Source: DATHTS01 sp041940425
GTDB lineage: Bacteria > Acidobacteriota > Blastocatellia > Pyrinomonadales > Pyrinomonadaceae
Direction of reading: 5' to 3'
DNA: 64,000 bases
Assembly: GCA_041940425.1 (NCBI GenBank)
Contig: JBGTSF010000009.1
Coordinates: 31,883 to 95,882 of the forward strand
Shown here: positions 43,287-52,800 of the stretch, in pieces
Layout: every line of letters starts with the position of its first letter
Position numbering within the stretch: position 1 is the stretch's first letter
Made by a program: the position numbers and the translations under genes
Notes under the pieces: model-generated
Told to the model about the DNA's origin: nothing
The model's database searches: none
What the model saw: only the letters and a program-made list of their open reading frames with translations

Positions 43287-43778
43287 ATGAGTTATCAATG
43301 TTCAACCTGTGGAGAGATTCATGAAGACTTACCTGATATTGGGGCTGATAAACCAGATCATTTTTACACTGTTCCAGAATCAGAACGAGAAGAACTAATC
43401 GAATTAACTGATGACACTTGCATAATTGGTAATGAAGACTTCTTTATTCGCGGAGTTATCGAAATACCGATACATAATTATCCAAATCGTTTTGGTTTTG
43501 GCGTTTGGGTATCGCAGAAGAAGGAAAATTTTTATAAATACGTTGAAAATCCTGATTCCAGCGAAATTGGTCCTTTTTTTGGCTGGCTTTGCACCGATCT
43601 TGATTTTTATGAGGAAGAGACTTTACATCTAAAAACGATGGCGCATTTTCGCGGAGAAGGTTTGCGACCGACTATCGAGGTTGAACTCACGGAGCATCCT
43701 TTAGCAATTGACCAGCACGAAGGAATTAGTTTGGAAAGGGCTTGGGAGATAGTTCATTATTATCAAGAAGAAAAATAA
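43287..43778 (+). CDS. DUF2199-domain protein
   Basis: The 163-residue protein has CSTCGEIHEDLP (CxxC), DTCIIGNEDFFIRGVIEIPI, FGFGVWVSQKKENF and a C-terminal AIDQHEGISLERAWEIVHYY, the DUF2199 pattern. Function is unknown. It follows nadA with a 6-base gap. Base use is notably AT-rich compared with nadA, suggesting transfer. Its stop codon region is a copy of the BrnT/BrnA junction at 44616. Confidence 0.85.
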   Translation: MSYQCSTCGEIHEDLPDIGADKPDHFYTVPESEREELIELTDDTCIIGNEDFFIRGVIEIPIHNYPNRFGFGVWVSQKKENFYKYVENPDSSEIGPFFGWLCTDLDFYEEETLHLKTMAHFRGEGLRPTIEVELTEHPLAIDQHEGISLERAWEIVHYYQEEK

Positions 43779-43794
43779 AATCGAAGACGACGAA

Positions 43795-44271
43795 ATGCGT
43801 TCGAAATACGACCTTTTTAAAATAGATAGTGTGATTGAACAAAAAGAAAATTTGCTTGAAAGATTGTTGCAGATGATTACTGCATTTCAAATACAAACTA
43901 AAAAAGCAAACGCACTGTTGAGTAAATATTTTCAACTCGATAATCCGATGTATTGGCGGCAAGCAAGTATTCCGCAGTCAGGTTATTGCAATTTAGAAAA
44001 ATCAATACGATATTATTATCACGGCATAGGTTGTAAGGTTGAATCAAAAGATTTAACCATTGATTGGGATTATGGTTTTGACGGTCGCACTGACGGTTTT
44101 GATTTATGGAGATTACAAATTTTTGCTCAAAACTCTACAAATGATTTTCCTGAATTCCGTAATAAAAAAATCTTGGAAGTTATTTTTCAAGAAGCAAAGG
44201 ATAGAAAACTCATTGCTCGGTTATTCAAAGACCAACAAGATGATTTATTTTACCTAAACGACAATCACTAA
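43795..44271 (+). CDS. DUF6896-like protein
   Basis: The 158-residue protein has GIGCKVESKDLTIDWDYGFDGRTDGFDLWRL (about residues 78-109), which I recognise as the DUF6896 core. Function unknown. The first nine codons (MRSKYDLFK) and the preceding bases match the start of the downstream BrnA-like antitoxin (MRSEYDLSE), so this gene looks joined to a copied start region. It is very AT-rich. Confidence 0.7.
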   Translation: MRSKYDLFKIDSVIEQKENLLERLLQMITAFQIQTKKANALLSKYFQLDNPMYWRQASIPQSGYCNLEKSIRYYYHGIGCKVESKDLTIDWDYGFDGRTDGFDLWRLQIFAQNSTNDFPEFRNKKILEVIFQEAKDRKLIARLFKDQQDDLFYLNDNH

Positions 44272-44346
44272 AACCTAATCAAATTTACTATCATAAAGAA
44301 ACTAAAATTATTGGTAAAATAATCCAAAAACTTTTATATTCTGATT

Positions 44347-44624
44347 GTGCGGTTTGATTGGGATAAACGAAAAGCGGCGGGCAATCTTGCCAAACACAAA
44401 GTTTCGTTTGAAGAAGCTGCAACGGTTTTCGGCGATCTGCTTTCCGATACTTTTGACGATCCCGATCATTCCATTGACGAGCAAAGATTTCTGATTATCG
44501 GGCATTCCAAAATGGGAGATTGCTTTTTGTTTCGCACACCGACGACGGCGAAACCGTTCGTATCATCAGTGCGCGAGAGCCGACACGCGGAGAACGTGAG
44601 CAATATGAACAAGGACAAAAATAA
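44347..44624 (+). pseudogene. BrnT-type toxin, broken by a one-base deletion
   Basis: A GTG start (44347) opens MRFDWDKRKAAGNLAKHKVSFEEA, a BrnT/DUF4258-like ribonuclease-fold toxin. The reading runs normally to GHSKMGDC (about residue 60), then leaves frame. In the frame one base earlier from 44529, the text continues VSHTDDGETVRIISAREPTRG and stops at 44622-44624, exactly the expected BrnT C-terminus. The break is a T missing in the T run at 44524-44528. As a result, the literal open frame fuses to the antitoxin. Confidence 0.85.
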
Positions 44625-44835
44625 AATCGAAGATAACGAAATGCGTTCGGAATATGACCTTTCCGAGTTAAAAAACAGAGTGCGCGGCAAATATGTTGAA
44701 CGCTATAACGAAGGCACGAATTTGGTTTTGCTCGAAGCGGATGTGCAAAAGGCTTTTCCAGACTCGGAATCAGTCAATGAAGCATTGCGAATGCTGATAA
44801 AAGTTGCAAATCATCAAATTCAAAAACAAGTTTGA
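44605..44835 (+). CDS. BrnA-like antitoxin of the first module
   Basis: The 76-residue protein is read from the ATG at 44605, overlapping the toxin's original stop by 20 bases. It includes NEMRSEYDLSE and ends PDSESVNEALRMLIKVANHQI, a ribbon-helix-helix-like C-terminus that matches the second module's antitoxin almost exactly. It presumably neutralises the toxin and autoregulates the operon. Toxin is broken, so it may be an orphan. Compared with the second copy, a middle stretch is shorter. Confidence 0.75.
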   Translation: MNKDKNKIEDNEMRSEYDLSELKNRVRGKYVERYNEGTNLVLLEADVQKAFPDSESVNEALRMLIKVANHQIQKQV

Positions 44836-44906
44836 GTAATTTAGATGTAATATAAATGAACGAATGCTTTTATCAAAATCTATTTGAATGCGATAATAAT
44901 CGGTAG

Positions 44907-45206
44907 ATGAAATCTGATACGGATTTGGATTTTGAATGGGACGAAGACAAAGCGGTCGCTAATCTCAAAAAGCACAAAATCAGCTTTGAGGAAGCGAAGA
45001 CGGTTTTTGCCGATCCTTTCGCAATTACGATTGACGATCCGAAACATTCGGCTGATGAACATAGATTCGTTGACACCGGAATCTCCGCCAACGGAAAAAT
45101 TTTGGTTGTATCCTACACCGAACGCGAACAGAAAATCCGTCTTATCAGTTGCCGCAAAGCAACAAGAACGGAACGCAAAATATATGAAGAAGAAAAAGAT
45201 TTCTAA
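44907..45206 (+). CDS. BrnT-type toxin, intact copy
   Basis: The 99-residue toxin has DLDFEWDEDKAVANLKKHKISFEEAKTVF and the later IRLISCRKATRTERKIYEE, the BrnT ribonuclease-like fold. It overlaps its antitoxin by 23 bases. It is homologous to the broken copy at 44347-44624. BrnT toxins cleave RNA and are blocked by BrnA antitoxins. Confidence 0.88.
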   Translation: MKSDTDLDFEWDEDKAVANLKKHKISFEEAKTVFADPFAITIDDPKHSADEHRFVDTGISANGKILVVSYTEREQKIRLISCRKATRTERKIYEEEKDF

Positions 45207-45477
45207 ATCGCAAAATCAGGAAAATGACGAGATGCTGCCCGAATATGATTTTCGCGGCGGAGAGCGCGGCAAACATTACAAAGCATACCGGCGCGGTCAT
45301 ACGGTAACGATTCATAAATCGGACGGAACAACCGACGTTCAGCATTTCAAACTCGAAGAAGGCGCGGTAATGTTGGAGCCGGATGTGCGTGAGTATTTTC
45401 CCGATTCCGAATCGGTCAACGACGCGCTCAGAATGCTGATAAAAGTCGCCGACCGTCAAATTCAAAAACAAGTTTGA
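45184..45477 (+). CDS. BrnA-like antitoxin of the second module
   Basis: The 97-residue protein is read from the ATG at 45184. Its first part is basic (MKKKKISKSQ), it has EYDFRGGERGKHYKAYRRGH and ends PDSESVNDALRMLIKVADRQIQKQV, near-identical to the first module's end. This is a type II antitoxin with a probable RHH fold. Confidence 0.82.
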   Translation: MKKKKISKSQNQENDEMLPEYDFRGGERGKHYKAYRRGHTVTIHKSDGTTDVQHFKLEEGAVMLEPDVREYFPDSESVNDALRMLIKVADRQIQKQV

Positions 45478-45572
45478 GAGGCTTCGATAAAACATAAACA
45501 AAAAATCGGCTTCGCGCCCGCAGAATGATAAATTTGACCGAGAAAAACAAGGACAAGAAAAACTAAACTCGA

Positions 45573-46640
45573 ATGCCGGACGAGATAACTATCGAACAGT
45601 TAAAATTATCCGAAAGAGATAATTTACTCGCCTTTTTGCAAAAAGTTTACGAGGAAAATCCGCGAATGAGCGACGCGGGATTTTGGGATTGGCATTTTCT
45701 CGAAACGCCGCATGTAAGCCAAGAAAATTTGCCGGTTTGGGTCGCTCGAAGCAGCGAAACGATTGGCGGGCATCTGGCGGCGACTCCCGTAAAAATCAAT
45801 CTTCAAGGCGAGCAAAAAGACGCGATTTGGATTCTCGATCTGATCGTCGCGCCGGAGTTTCGCCGGAAGGGTTTGGCGAAAAAACTCGTCCGCGCGGCTG
45901 AAGAATTTTGCCCGCTCGTTTTGGGAATCAATACGAAAGAGCAATTTTCGACACAGCTTCTCGAAGGCTTAAATTACAAGATCATTCTGAACATCCCGCG
46001 TTTTCACAAATTTCTTTACATCGGAAACGACATCCGCGAAATCGCCCGCATCGGTTTTTTGCGCGAAACGGTAAATGCCGCGTTCGCGCCGTTTCGTCCG
46101 CGTTTCAAGGAAAATAAAAATATCCGCATTATCGAAAAATTCGACGCTTCTTTTGATGAACTTTGGGCGGAAGCCGAAACGCAGTGGACATGCGCCGTGC
46201 GCCGCGACCGGGAATTTTTAGAATGGCAGTTTAGCAGACAGCCCGACAAAAAATTCGACCTTATCGGCTATTACGAAAATGAAAAACTGCTCGGTTACGC
46301 GGTTTTGTATTTTCGCAAATACGACGAGAACGGCGTGATTCGGAAAGCCGCGATTTCGGATATTTGCTATCATCCCGAAAATTCGGCGCGGACGGTTGAC
46401 GCGCTTTTGCAGGAGTCTTTGAGACGCGCCGTCGAACGTCGCGCGGGCGGTTTGGTAACGGATGTTTTGGATGATTTGATCGAAGAAAGGCTTCGCAAAT
46501 TCGGTTTCTGGCGCGTCAAAAGTCCTTTGCAGTTTTTACTCAAATCATCGGAAAAACAAGATTTGTTGTATAATCCGAAAAATTGGTTTCTGACGCGCGG
46601 CGATGCCGATGTCAGTATTTTTGAAGCCCCGAATCTGTAG
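45573..46640 (+). CDS. GNAT-type acetyltransferase, possibly two-domain
   Basis: The 355-residue protein has a GNAT motif A in IVAPEFRRKGLAKKLVRAAEEF (about 90-111) and a second GNAT-like half (ENEKLLGYAVLYFRKYDE; YHPENSARTVDALLQESLRRA). The arrangement resembles the double GNAT proteins found next to polysaccharide deacetylases in exosortase/EPS loci. One base separates it from the deacetylase start. It probably N- or O-acylates a sugar or lipid. Confidence 0.8.
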   Translation: MPDEITIEQLKLSERDNLLAFLQKVYEENPRMSDAGFWDWHFLETPHVSQENLPVWVARSSETIGGHLAATPVKINLQGEQKDAIWILDLIVAPEFRRKGLAKKLVRAAEEFCPLVLGINTKEQFSTQLLEGLNYKIILNIPRFHKFLYIGNDIREIARIGFLRETVNAAFAPFRPRFKENKNIRIIEKFDASFDELWAEAETQWTCAVRRDREFLEWQFSRQPDKKFDLIGYYENEKLLGYAVLYFRKYDENGVIRKAAISDICYHPENSARTVDALLQESLRRAVERRAGGLVTDVLDDLIEERLRKFGFWRVKSPLQFLLKSSEKQDLLYNPKNWFLTRGDADVSIFEAPNL

Positions 46641-46641
46641 A

Positions 46642-47364
46642 ATGCAAGTTCCCGTCCTGCTTTATCACAAAATAGATTTTCCGACCGCCGACGTTAAAAT
46701 TCGCGGCGCGTTTACCGCTCCGCGAAAATTCGCGCGGCAGATCGCGTATCTCAAAAATAAAGGCTTTGAGTTTTACACGGCGGGCGAATTGATAAAATTT
46801 TATCTGGCAAACGGCGAGTTTCCGCCGAAAGCGGTTGCCGTCACGTTTGACGACGGCTGGCAGGACAATTACACGAACGCTTTTCCCGTTCTGCAAAAAT
46901 ACGGCGCGAAGGCGACCGTTTTTCTCGTGCCGTCGTGCATCGGTCAGAACACGGACAAGGTAACGGCGGATGGCGAAGGACCGCGCGCGCATCTTTCCCA
47001 AGAGCAGATTTTAGAAATGTCGCGCTCCGGCGTTTTCGAATTTTGCTCGCACAGTATGAATCACAAATTGTTTCATCAGATCACGCCCGAAGAGATCGAA
47101 TACGAGGTCGTCGAATCCAAAAAATTCATCGAAAATCTGCTCCAAAAAGAATGCGCGGTGCTGGCGTATCCGGCGGGTTTTTACACCGAATTTGCCAAAG
47201 AAACGCTGAAAAAATCCGGCTATCTCGCCGCCTTCTCGACCGTTTACGGCGCGACGGACGAATTGGATATTTACGCCCTGAACCGCGTCGAAATCCTGCG
47301 CCGCGACGGGCGACCGTTTCAGTTCGGCAGAAAAATAAGATCAATTTTTAAAAGCGCGTTATGA
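46642..47364 (+). CDS. Polysaccharide deacetylase family protein
   Basis: The 240-residue protein is read from the ATG at 46642, one base after the GNAT stop. It has VPVLLYHKIDF, AVTFDDGWQDNY (NodB motif 1 Asp pair), SHSMNHKLFHQ (H-x3-H) and YPAGFY, the motifs of CE4 deacetylases. It acts with the GNAT on a surface glycan. A signal peptide is not evident. Confidence 0.88.
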   Translation: MQVPVLLYHKIDFPTADVKIRGAFTAPRKFARQIAYLKNKGFEFYTAGELIKFYLANGEFPPKAVAVTFDDGWQDNYTNAFPVLQKYGAKATVFLVPSCIGQNTDKVTADGEGPRAHLSQEQILEMSRSGVFEFCSHSMNHKLFHQITPEEIEYEVVESKKFIENLLQKECAVLAYPAGFYTEFAKETLKKSGYLAAFSTVYGATDELDIYALNRVEILRRDGRPFQFGRKIRSIFKSAL

Positions 47365-47404
47365 TAGCAAAACTTTTCATAACAATTTGGGCTTTTCAAA
47401 AAAA

Positions 47405-47468
47405 GTTCGGAGTTCCGACTTTAGTCGGCTCTCGATGACGAAAGCCCGCTAAAGCAGGAACTCCGAAC
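47405..47468. repeat. Inverted repeat, GTTCGGAGTTCC type
   Basis: GTTCGGAGTTCCGACTTTAG and its reverse-complement arm ending GGAACTCCGAAC are separated by about 12 bases. It lies between the convergent deacetylase and alcohol dehydrogenase genes. Confidence 0.9.
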
Positions 47469-47515
47469 ACTACTATTTATTTTTCTAGCGGCTTTTCCTT
47501 AAATAATTTTATAGC

Positions 47516-48586
47516 TCAGGACTGATTTTTCAGCGAAGCCATATCTATGACAAAGCGGTATTTGACATCGCTTTTTAACATCCGTTCGTAGGCTTCGTTG
47601 ATTTGGTCAACTCCGATCTTTTCGATGTCGGCGGTGATGTTGTGTTCGCCGCAGAAATCGAGCATTTCCTGCGTTTCGGCGATGCCGCCGATGGGCGAAC
47701 CCGATAAACTTTTGCGACCAAAAATCAATCCGAAGGCAGCAACCGGCAGAGGCTTTTCCGGCGCGCCGACGAGCGTTAAGTTGCCGTCGCGTTTGAGCAG
47801 GGCGATGTATGAGTTGATGTCGTGTTCGGCGGAAACGGCGTCGAGAATGAAATCGAAACTGCCCGCGTGTTTCTGCATTTCTTCTTCATTTTTTGAGATA
47901 ACGACTTCATCCGCGCCGAGTCTTTTCGCGTCTTCGACCTTCGAGGGCGAAGTCGTAAACACAACGACATACGCGCCCATCGCGTGTGCGAATTTCACGC
48001 CCATATGTCCGAGACCGCCAAGCCCGACGATACCGACTTTGCTTCCCTCACCGACGTTCCAATGACGAAGCGGCGAATAGGTCGTGATGCCCGCGCACAA
48101 AAGCGGAGCAACGCCAGCCGGATCAATGTTTTCCGGCACGCGCAGAACGAATTTTTCGTCCACGACGATCTTTTCGGAATATCCGCCGTAAGTCATGCCG
48201 CCGTCCGTGTGTTTATCCGGCGAGCCGTAAGTCAAAACCATATTCGGGCAAAATTGCTCGAACCCGTCGCGGCATTCCGGGCAATCGCCGTCCGAATCAA
48301 CCAGACAGCCGACACCGACCAGATCGCCCGTTTTGAATTTCGTTACATCCGAACCGACTTCCGTCACGCGCCCGACAATTTCATGACCGGGAACGCAAGG
48401 GTAAACGGTTGGCAAAACGTCCGACCACTCGTTGCGCGCGTAATGCAGGTCCGAATGACAAATGCCGCAGTAGAGAATTTCGATTTCGACATCCGTCGGC
48501 TGAACTTCGCGCCGTTCGATTGTCATATTTTTAAGCGGCGCGTCTGCCGCCTCATTTCCATAAGCTTTTACAGTTGTAGTATTCAT
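47516..48586 (-). CDS. NAD(P)-dependent alcohol dehydrogenase, zinc type (YahK-like)
   Basis: The 356-residue MDR protein has CGICHSDLHYARNEW (zinc Cys and His, about 37-51), PCVPGHEIVGRV, the structural zinc Cys set CPECRDGFEQFC (about 99-110) and GLGGLGHMGVKFAHAMGA (NADP site, about 178-195). It reduces aldehydes to alcohols, like cinnamyl-alcohol-dehydrogenase family YahK/AdhC. It is a single gene, convergent with the deacetylase. Confidence 0.92.
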   Translation of the reverse strand: MNTTTVKAYGNEAADAPLKNMTIERREVQPTDVEIEILYCGICHSDLHYARNEWSDVLPTVYPCVPGHEIVGRVTEVGSDVTKFKTGDLVGVGCLVDSDGDCPECRDGFEQFCPNMVLTYGSPDKHTDGGMTYGGYSEKIVVDEKFVLRVPENIDPAGVAPLLCAGITTYSPLRHWNVGEGSKVGIVGLGGLGHMGVKFAHAMGAYVVVFTTSPSKVEDAKRLGADEVVISKNEEEMQKHAGSFDFILDAVSAEHDINSYIALLKRDGNLTLVGAPEKPLPVAAFGLIFGRKSLSGSPIGGIAETQEMLDFCGEHNITADIEKIGVDQINEAYERMLKSDVKYRFVIDMASLKNQS

Positions 48587-48607
48587 ATTTATTCTTATTC
48601 TAACATT

Positions 48608-49516
48608 TTAATTTGGCTGCCGGTTTTTATCATATCCATCCAAAATCTCTTGCAGATGCGCTTCTTCGAGATTGTAATTTTCGTTGCAGAAACCGCAGTT
48701 CATCGCCGCGCCTTTGTCTTCCGTGAGCATTGATTCGACTTCTTCGCGCCCTAGAGATGAGATCAGCGAAACGGCGCGGTCGAATGAACAATTGCAGGCA
48801 AAACTCACGTCTTTTTCTTCCAGAATACGATAATTAATTTCGCCCAAAGCGAGTTTTAAAAGGTCTTCCGGTTGTGCGCCGTTTTTGATAACGCTGGTCA
48901 GATGCGGCGCGTGCGAGATCGTGTCTTCGATCATCGTGGCGATATGTTCGTTTGCGCCGGGAAGCATCTGGATCATCACGCCGCCAGAAGCCGTTACATA
49001 CGGTTCGGTGTTTTGCAGTAAAACGCCCAAGAGAACTGCCGACGGGATTTGTTCCGATTTGGCGAGATAGAAAGCGAAATCTTCGGCGATCTCGCCGGAA
49101 ACTATCGGCACGCTGCCGACATACGGTTCGCGGTAAAGTCCGACATCGTAGCCTGATTCTCTTATAACGTAAAACATTCCGCCTTTGATTATGCCGCTCA
49201 CGTCGAATTTGCCGTTTTCTTTGGTCGGCAAACTGACATTCGGATTTCTGACATAACCGCGCACGGTTCCCTGCTTATTCGTTTCGGCGACGATGCCGCC
49301 GACTTCGCCTTCGGCTTCGATCTTGACCGTCAGACGGTCGAATTCTTTAAGACTCGCGCCGAGCATCAGCGTTCCGGTCAGGGTTCTGCCGAGGGCGGCG
49401 GAAACGGTCGGCGTGGTTTGATGACGGCGGACGGCTTCCGTTACCGTTTGGGTAGTGATCGCCGCCATAAAGCGGATGGTTTCACCGGCGGCTGTTCCGT
49501 GTATGAGCTTGTCCAT
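48608..49516 (-). CDS. hslO: Hsp33 redox-regulated chaperone
   Basis: The 302-residue protein opens MDKLIHGTAAGETIRFMAA and has the C-terminal redox zinc cysteines CNCSFDRAV and NCGFCNE (CxC and CxxC). It is activated by oxidation and holds unfolded proteins. It precedes the alcohol dehydrogenase on the same strand by 22 bases, possibly co-transcribed. Confidence 0.93.
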   Translation of the reverse strand: MDKLIHGTAAGETIRFMAAITTQTVTEAVRRHQTTPTVSAALGRTLTGTLMLGASLKEFDRLTVKIEAEGEVGGIVAETNKQGTVRGYVRNPNVSLPTKENGKFDVSGIIKGGMFYVIRESGYDVGLYREPYVGSVPIVSGEIAEDFAFYLAKSEQIPSAVLLGVLLQNTEPYVTASGGVMIQMLPGANEHIATMIEDTISHAPHLTSVIKNGAQPEDLLKLALGEINYRILEEKDVSFACNCSFDRAVSLISSLGREEVESMLTEDKGAAMNCGFCNENYNLEEAHLQEILDGYDKNRQPN

Positions 49517-49874
49517 AGATTTGATGATAGCAAAATGAGTGAGCGGTGAGCAGTAAGCAGTGAGCAGAAAGTTTGTTGGGCGACACCGACTGCATTAATT
49601 TTGCTCACAAATCAAATAAATGAATAAAAACTGCTCACCGCTCACTGCTTACCGCTAACGAAACACGGCTTTCCGCTTTTTCTTTTGCGTGTTTACCTGT
49701 ATAATTCGTAAGTTTGTTGGATAGGTAAAAGCAACCTGCTTGGGATTCATCGAATCCAAGTTCGCGTTATATCCGACATTGAAATCCCCTAGTTTGAGAG
49801 ATATTATTTTGTTTTTAAAATCACGGGTGTTTTTTATCCGAAAACTTGCAATTATTTTAAGGAAATCGTTTTTT
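49517..49874. other. Intergenic region (358 bases) before bamA
   Basis: Most of the left part is the heptamer hairpin 49539-49656. The right part holds a TATAAT at 49700-49705 that could be the −10 of a bamA promoter, and a dyad CTTGGGATTC/GAATCCAAG at about 49739-49760 in the leader. No small gene is supported. Confidence 0.5.
49539..49656. repeat. Inverted repeat of GTGAGCA heptamers
   Basis: GTGAGCGGTGAGCAGTAAGC followed by AGTGAGCAG (49539-49567) and a partly permuted reverse complement of the same heptamers (49631-49656). Arms are separated by about 63 bases. It lies between the divergent hslO and bamA. Confidence 0.88.
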
Positions 49875-52800
49875 ATGCACATTCTTCGCGCTTTAGGGCT
49901 TGTCTTAATAAGTTTTACGGTTTTGGCTTTCCCCGTCTTCGCCGAATCGAACGACAAAGCGAAAGATACTTCAAACACGGAAAAGTCTTCACCGGCTACG
50001 CAGCAGCAACTTGTCGAATCGGTTGACATTCAAGGAAATCGCCGTCTGCGCGATGAAGACCTGCTTTACTACATCAAAACGCGACCGGGCGACGTTTACA
50101 ACGAAGCCCAGCTCGAACGCGATCTGAAAGAACTTCTGTCGCTCAACTTTTTCGACAAAACCGCGACCCGCGTTTTGACCGAACCGGGCGTGCGCGGCGG
50201 CGTCAACGTCATTTTCGAAGTCCGCGAACTGCCGATCATCCGCGATTTACAGTTTGAAGGCGCGAAAGCCGTTCCCGAATCCGACATCTTGAAAGCCTTC
50301 CGCGAACAGCGCGTCGGGATTTCCAAAGAATCAACTTACGATCCCGTAAAGGCGCGCAACGCCTCGCGCATCCTGCGCGAACTGCTCGCCTCGAAAGGCT
50401 ATCCGAACGCGAAAGTTGATATTGTCGAAGAAGAAGTTTCGGCGACTTCGGTCGCCATCACGTTCAACGTGGATCAGGGAAACCGCTCGCGCATCGTGGA
50501 CATCGAGTTTGAAGGCAACGAGCATTTCAGCGACGGCGAACTGCGCGGCGCGTTACAGCTTGTTAAAGAAACCGGTCTGATCTCGCGCTTTAAGGGCGCG
50601 GACATTCTCGATCTGCAAAAACTGCAGTACGATCTGCAAAAAAACGTGCGCGAATATATGTGGTCGAAAGGCTATTTCCAAGCCCGCATCGGCGAGCCGG
50701 TCGTCGAAGGTCTCGGCTACCGGCGCACCGGAATCCCTATCTTAGGCAAACTGCCCCTGCCCGTGATTTCTTCTAAAGACGACACTTTGAGAATCACCAT
50801 TCCCGTTACCGAAGGAAAAGTTTTCCGCGTCGGTGAACTCAAAGTGGAAGGCAATTCGATTTTCAGCGAACAGCAGATTCTCGGCATCGTCGGTTTGCAA
50901 AAAGGCGAGGTCGCCAACGGCAAACGCCTGCGCGATGCCGTCTATGAAGATTTGAAAAAAGTTTACGGCGCGCAGGGTTTCGTGCTTTACGATGCCGAAT
51001 TCGATCCCGAATTCAAGGATAATCCGTCAAATCCGAATGAAGGACTCGTTGATATTACGATCACGATTGACGAAGGAAAACAATTCCGTCTGCGCCGTCT
51101 CGAATTTGTCGGCAACACGTTCACGCGCGACACGGTACTGCGCCGCGAGTTTCTGCTGAACGAGGGCGACATCTACAATCAGATCGCGCTCGAACGCTCG
51201 ATCTTAAGACTTAATCAAACCGGCTATTTCGATCCGATTGACAAGGACAAAGACGTTGAAACGCGCACCGATCAGGATCAGGGCGAAGTTGATTCGATCG
51301 TCCGCGTCAGCGAAAAAGGACGCCAGCAGATTTCATTTAACGGCGGAATTTCCGGCATCGGCGGTTCGTTCTTCGGTCTCGAATATTCGACCAACAACCT
51401 TTTGGGGCGCGGCGAGGTTCTTTCATTTTCGTTCGGCACGGGAAACCGCCAGCAGAGTTTCGCGTTTACATTTCAAGAACCGTATTTCCGCGACCGACCG
51501 ATCTCCGTCGGTTTTTCGATCTTCGCTTCGCGCTATAAATTTTTCGGCGAAGGAACTTTTCTCTCACAAAATCAGGATTTGATCAACGAACTGCTCATTG
51601 ACCCGAACGCTCCTTTGACGACCGATGAGTCTAACCTGTTTACACAGACGAGCTACGGCGCGACGCTTTTTGCGACGACCCAGCTTTCGGAAGTGCTGTT
51701 TAAGAAAAGCCGTTTCTCGCAGTTTTCGCGCATCGGTTTGTCATATCAATTTTCCGCCACCTCGATTGCCGACCCGGAAATAAACGAGCTCGATCCGACA
51801 CGGGCGATTCCGATCATTTTCCGCCAGCCGAATATCATTACCAGCCGCATCACCGGCTCGTATGTCTATGACACGCGCCAGCCGTCGGCAAACGGGATTG
51901 ACACTCTGCGCGGACGGCAAATCTCCGCGTCGCTCGCGCTTGCCGGTCTGGGCGGCGATGTCCGCACGTATCAGCCGAATCTTTCCTACTCGGAATTTAT
52001 TCCGGTCAGACGTAAAAATACGCCGAACGCGGAAGTTTTCGCGTTCCGCATCCAAGCCGGAACGATCGGCAGCTACGCCGTCAGCGACAAAATCCGCAAT
52101 GCCAATTCGCTTTCCTTTGTCGGAGGCGTGCCGGTTTACGAACGCTATTTTCTCGGCAGCGAATTCGACGTGCGCGGCTACGATGTCCGCTCGATCGGAC
52201 CCGTCATTCCGATTGACAGTTATGTCACCAGCCGAAATATCGTAGTTGCCAACAACGCCTCGGGCGAGCCGATGCTGACGCAGGGTTTGACCGCCGAACA
52301 ACGCGCCGCGCTTGCGCAAGTCGGACTATTGACCGGGTCCGACGGGAGCAATCCGGCTTTCCTGAACCGGACTTACCGCTTTCTCGGCGGCGACACGCAG
52401 CTGCTCGGAAATTTCGAATACCGCATCCCGATCTTCGGTCCGGTAACTCTGGCGGCGTTTGCCGATGTCGGCTCGGTCTTCAATCTGCGAAACACCGGCG
52501 TGCAGAGAATCAACAGCGAGTTCTTGCGCGACGACCTGCTGCTCGGCGCGGGAACTCTGAACGGGCTGGTATTGAGAAATACGCCGACTCTGGCAAACGC
52601 TTTCGGCACTATTCCGCTCTATAACGGGAATCCGCTGACTCCGGCTCAATTTTCGGAATTCTGCCAGTTGTTCGGCGGCTGTAATACATTTCCGCTTCCC
52701 GAAGCCTTCCAAGCCGTTTACCTGCGGGGGGAAGCGCAAACCAATCAGCTTATCAGAGTTGATGAAAGCGTGTTTAACAAGATCAGTGATTTTCGTTCGA

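Noticed and set aside
44347..44835. A single fused toxin-antitoxin protein
   Set aside because: The alternative frame downstream of 44529 gives the normal toxin C-terminus with its own stop, so the fusion is due to a frameshift.
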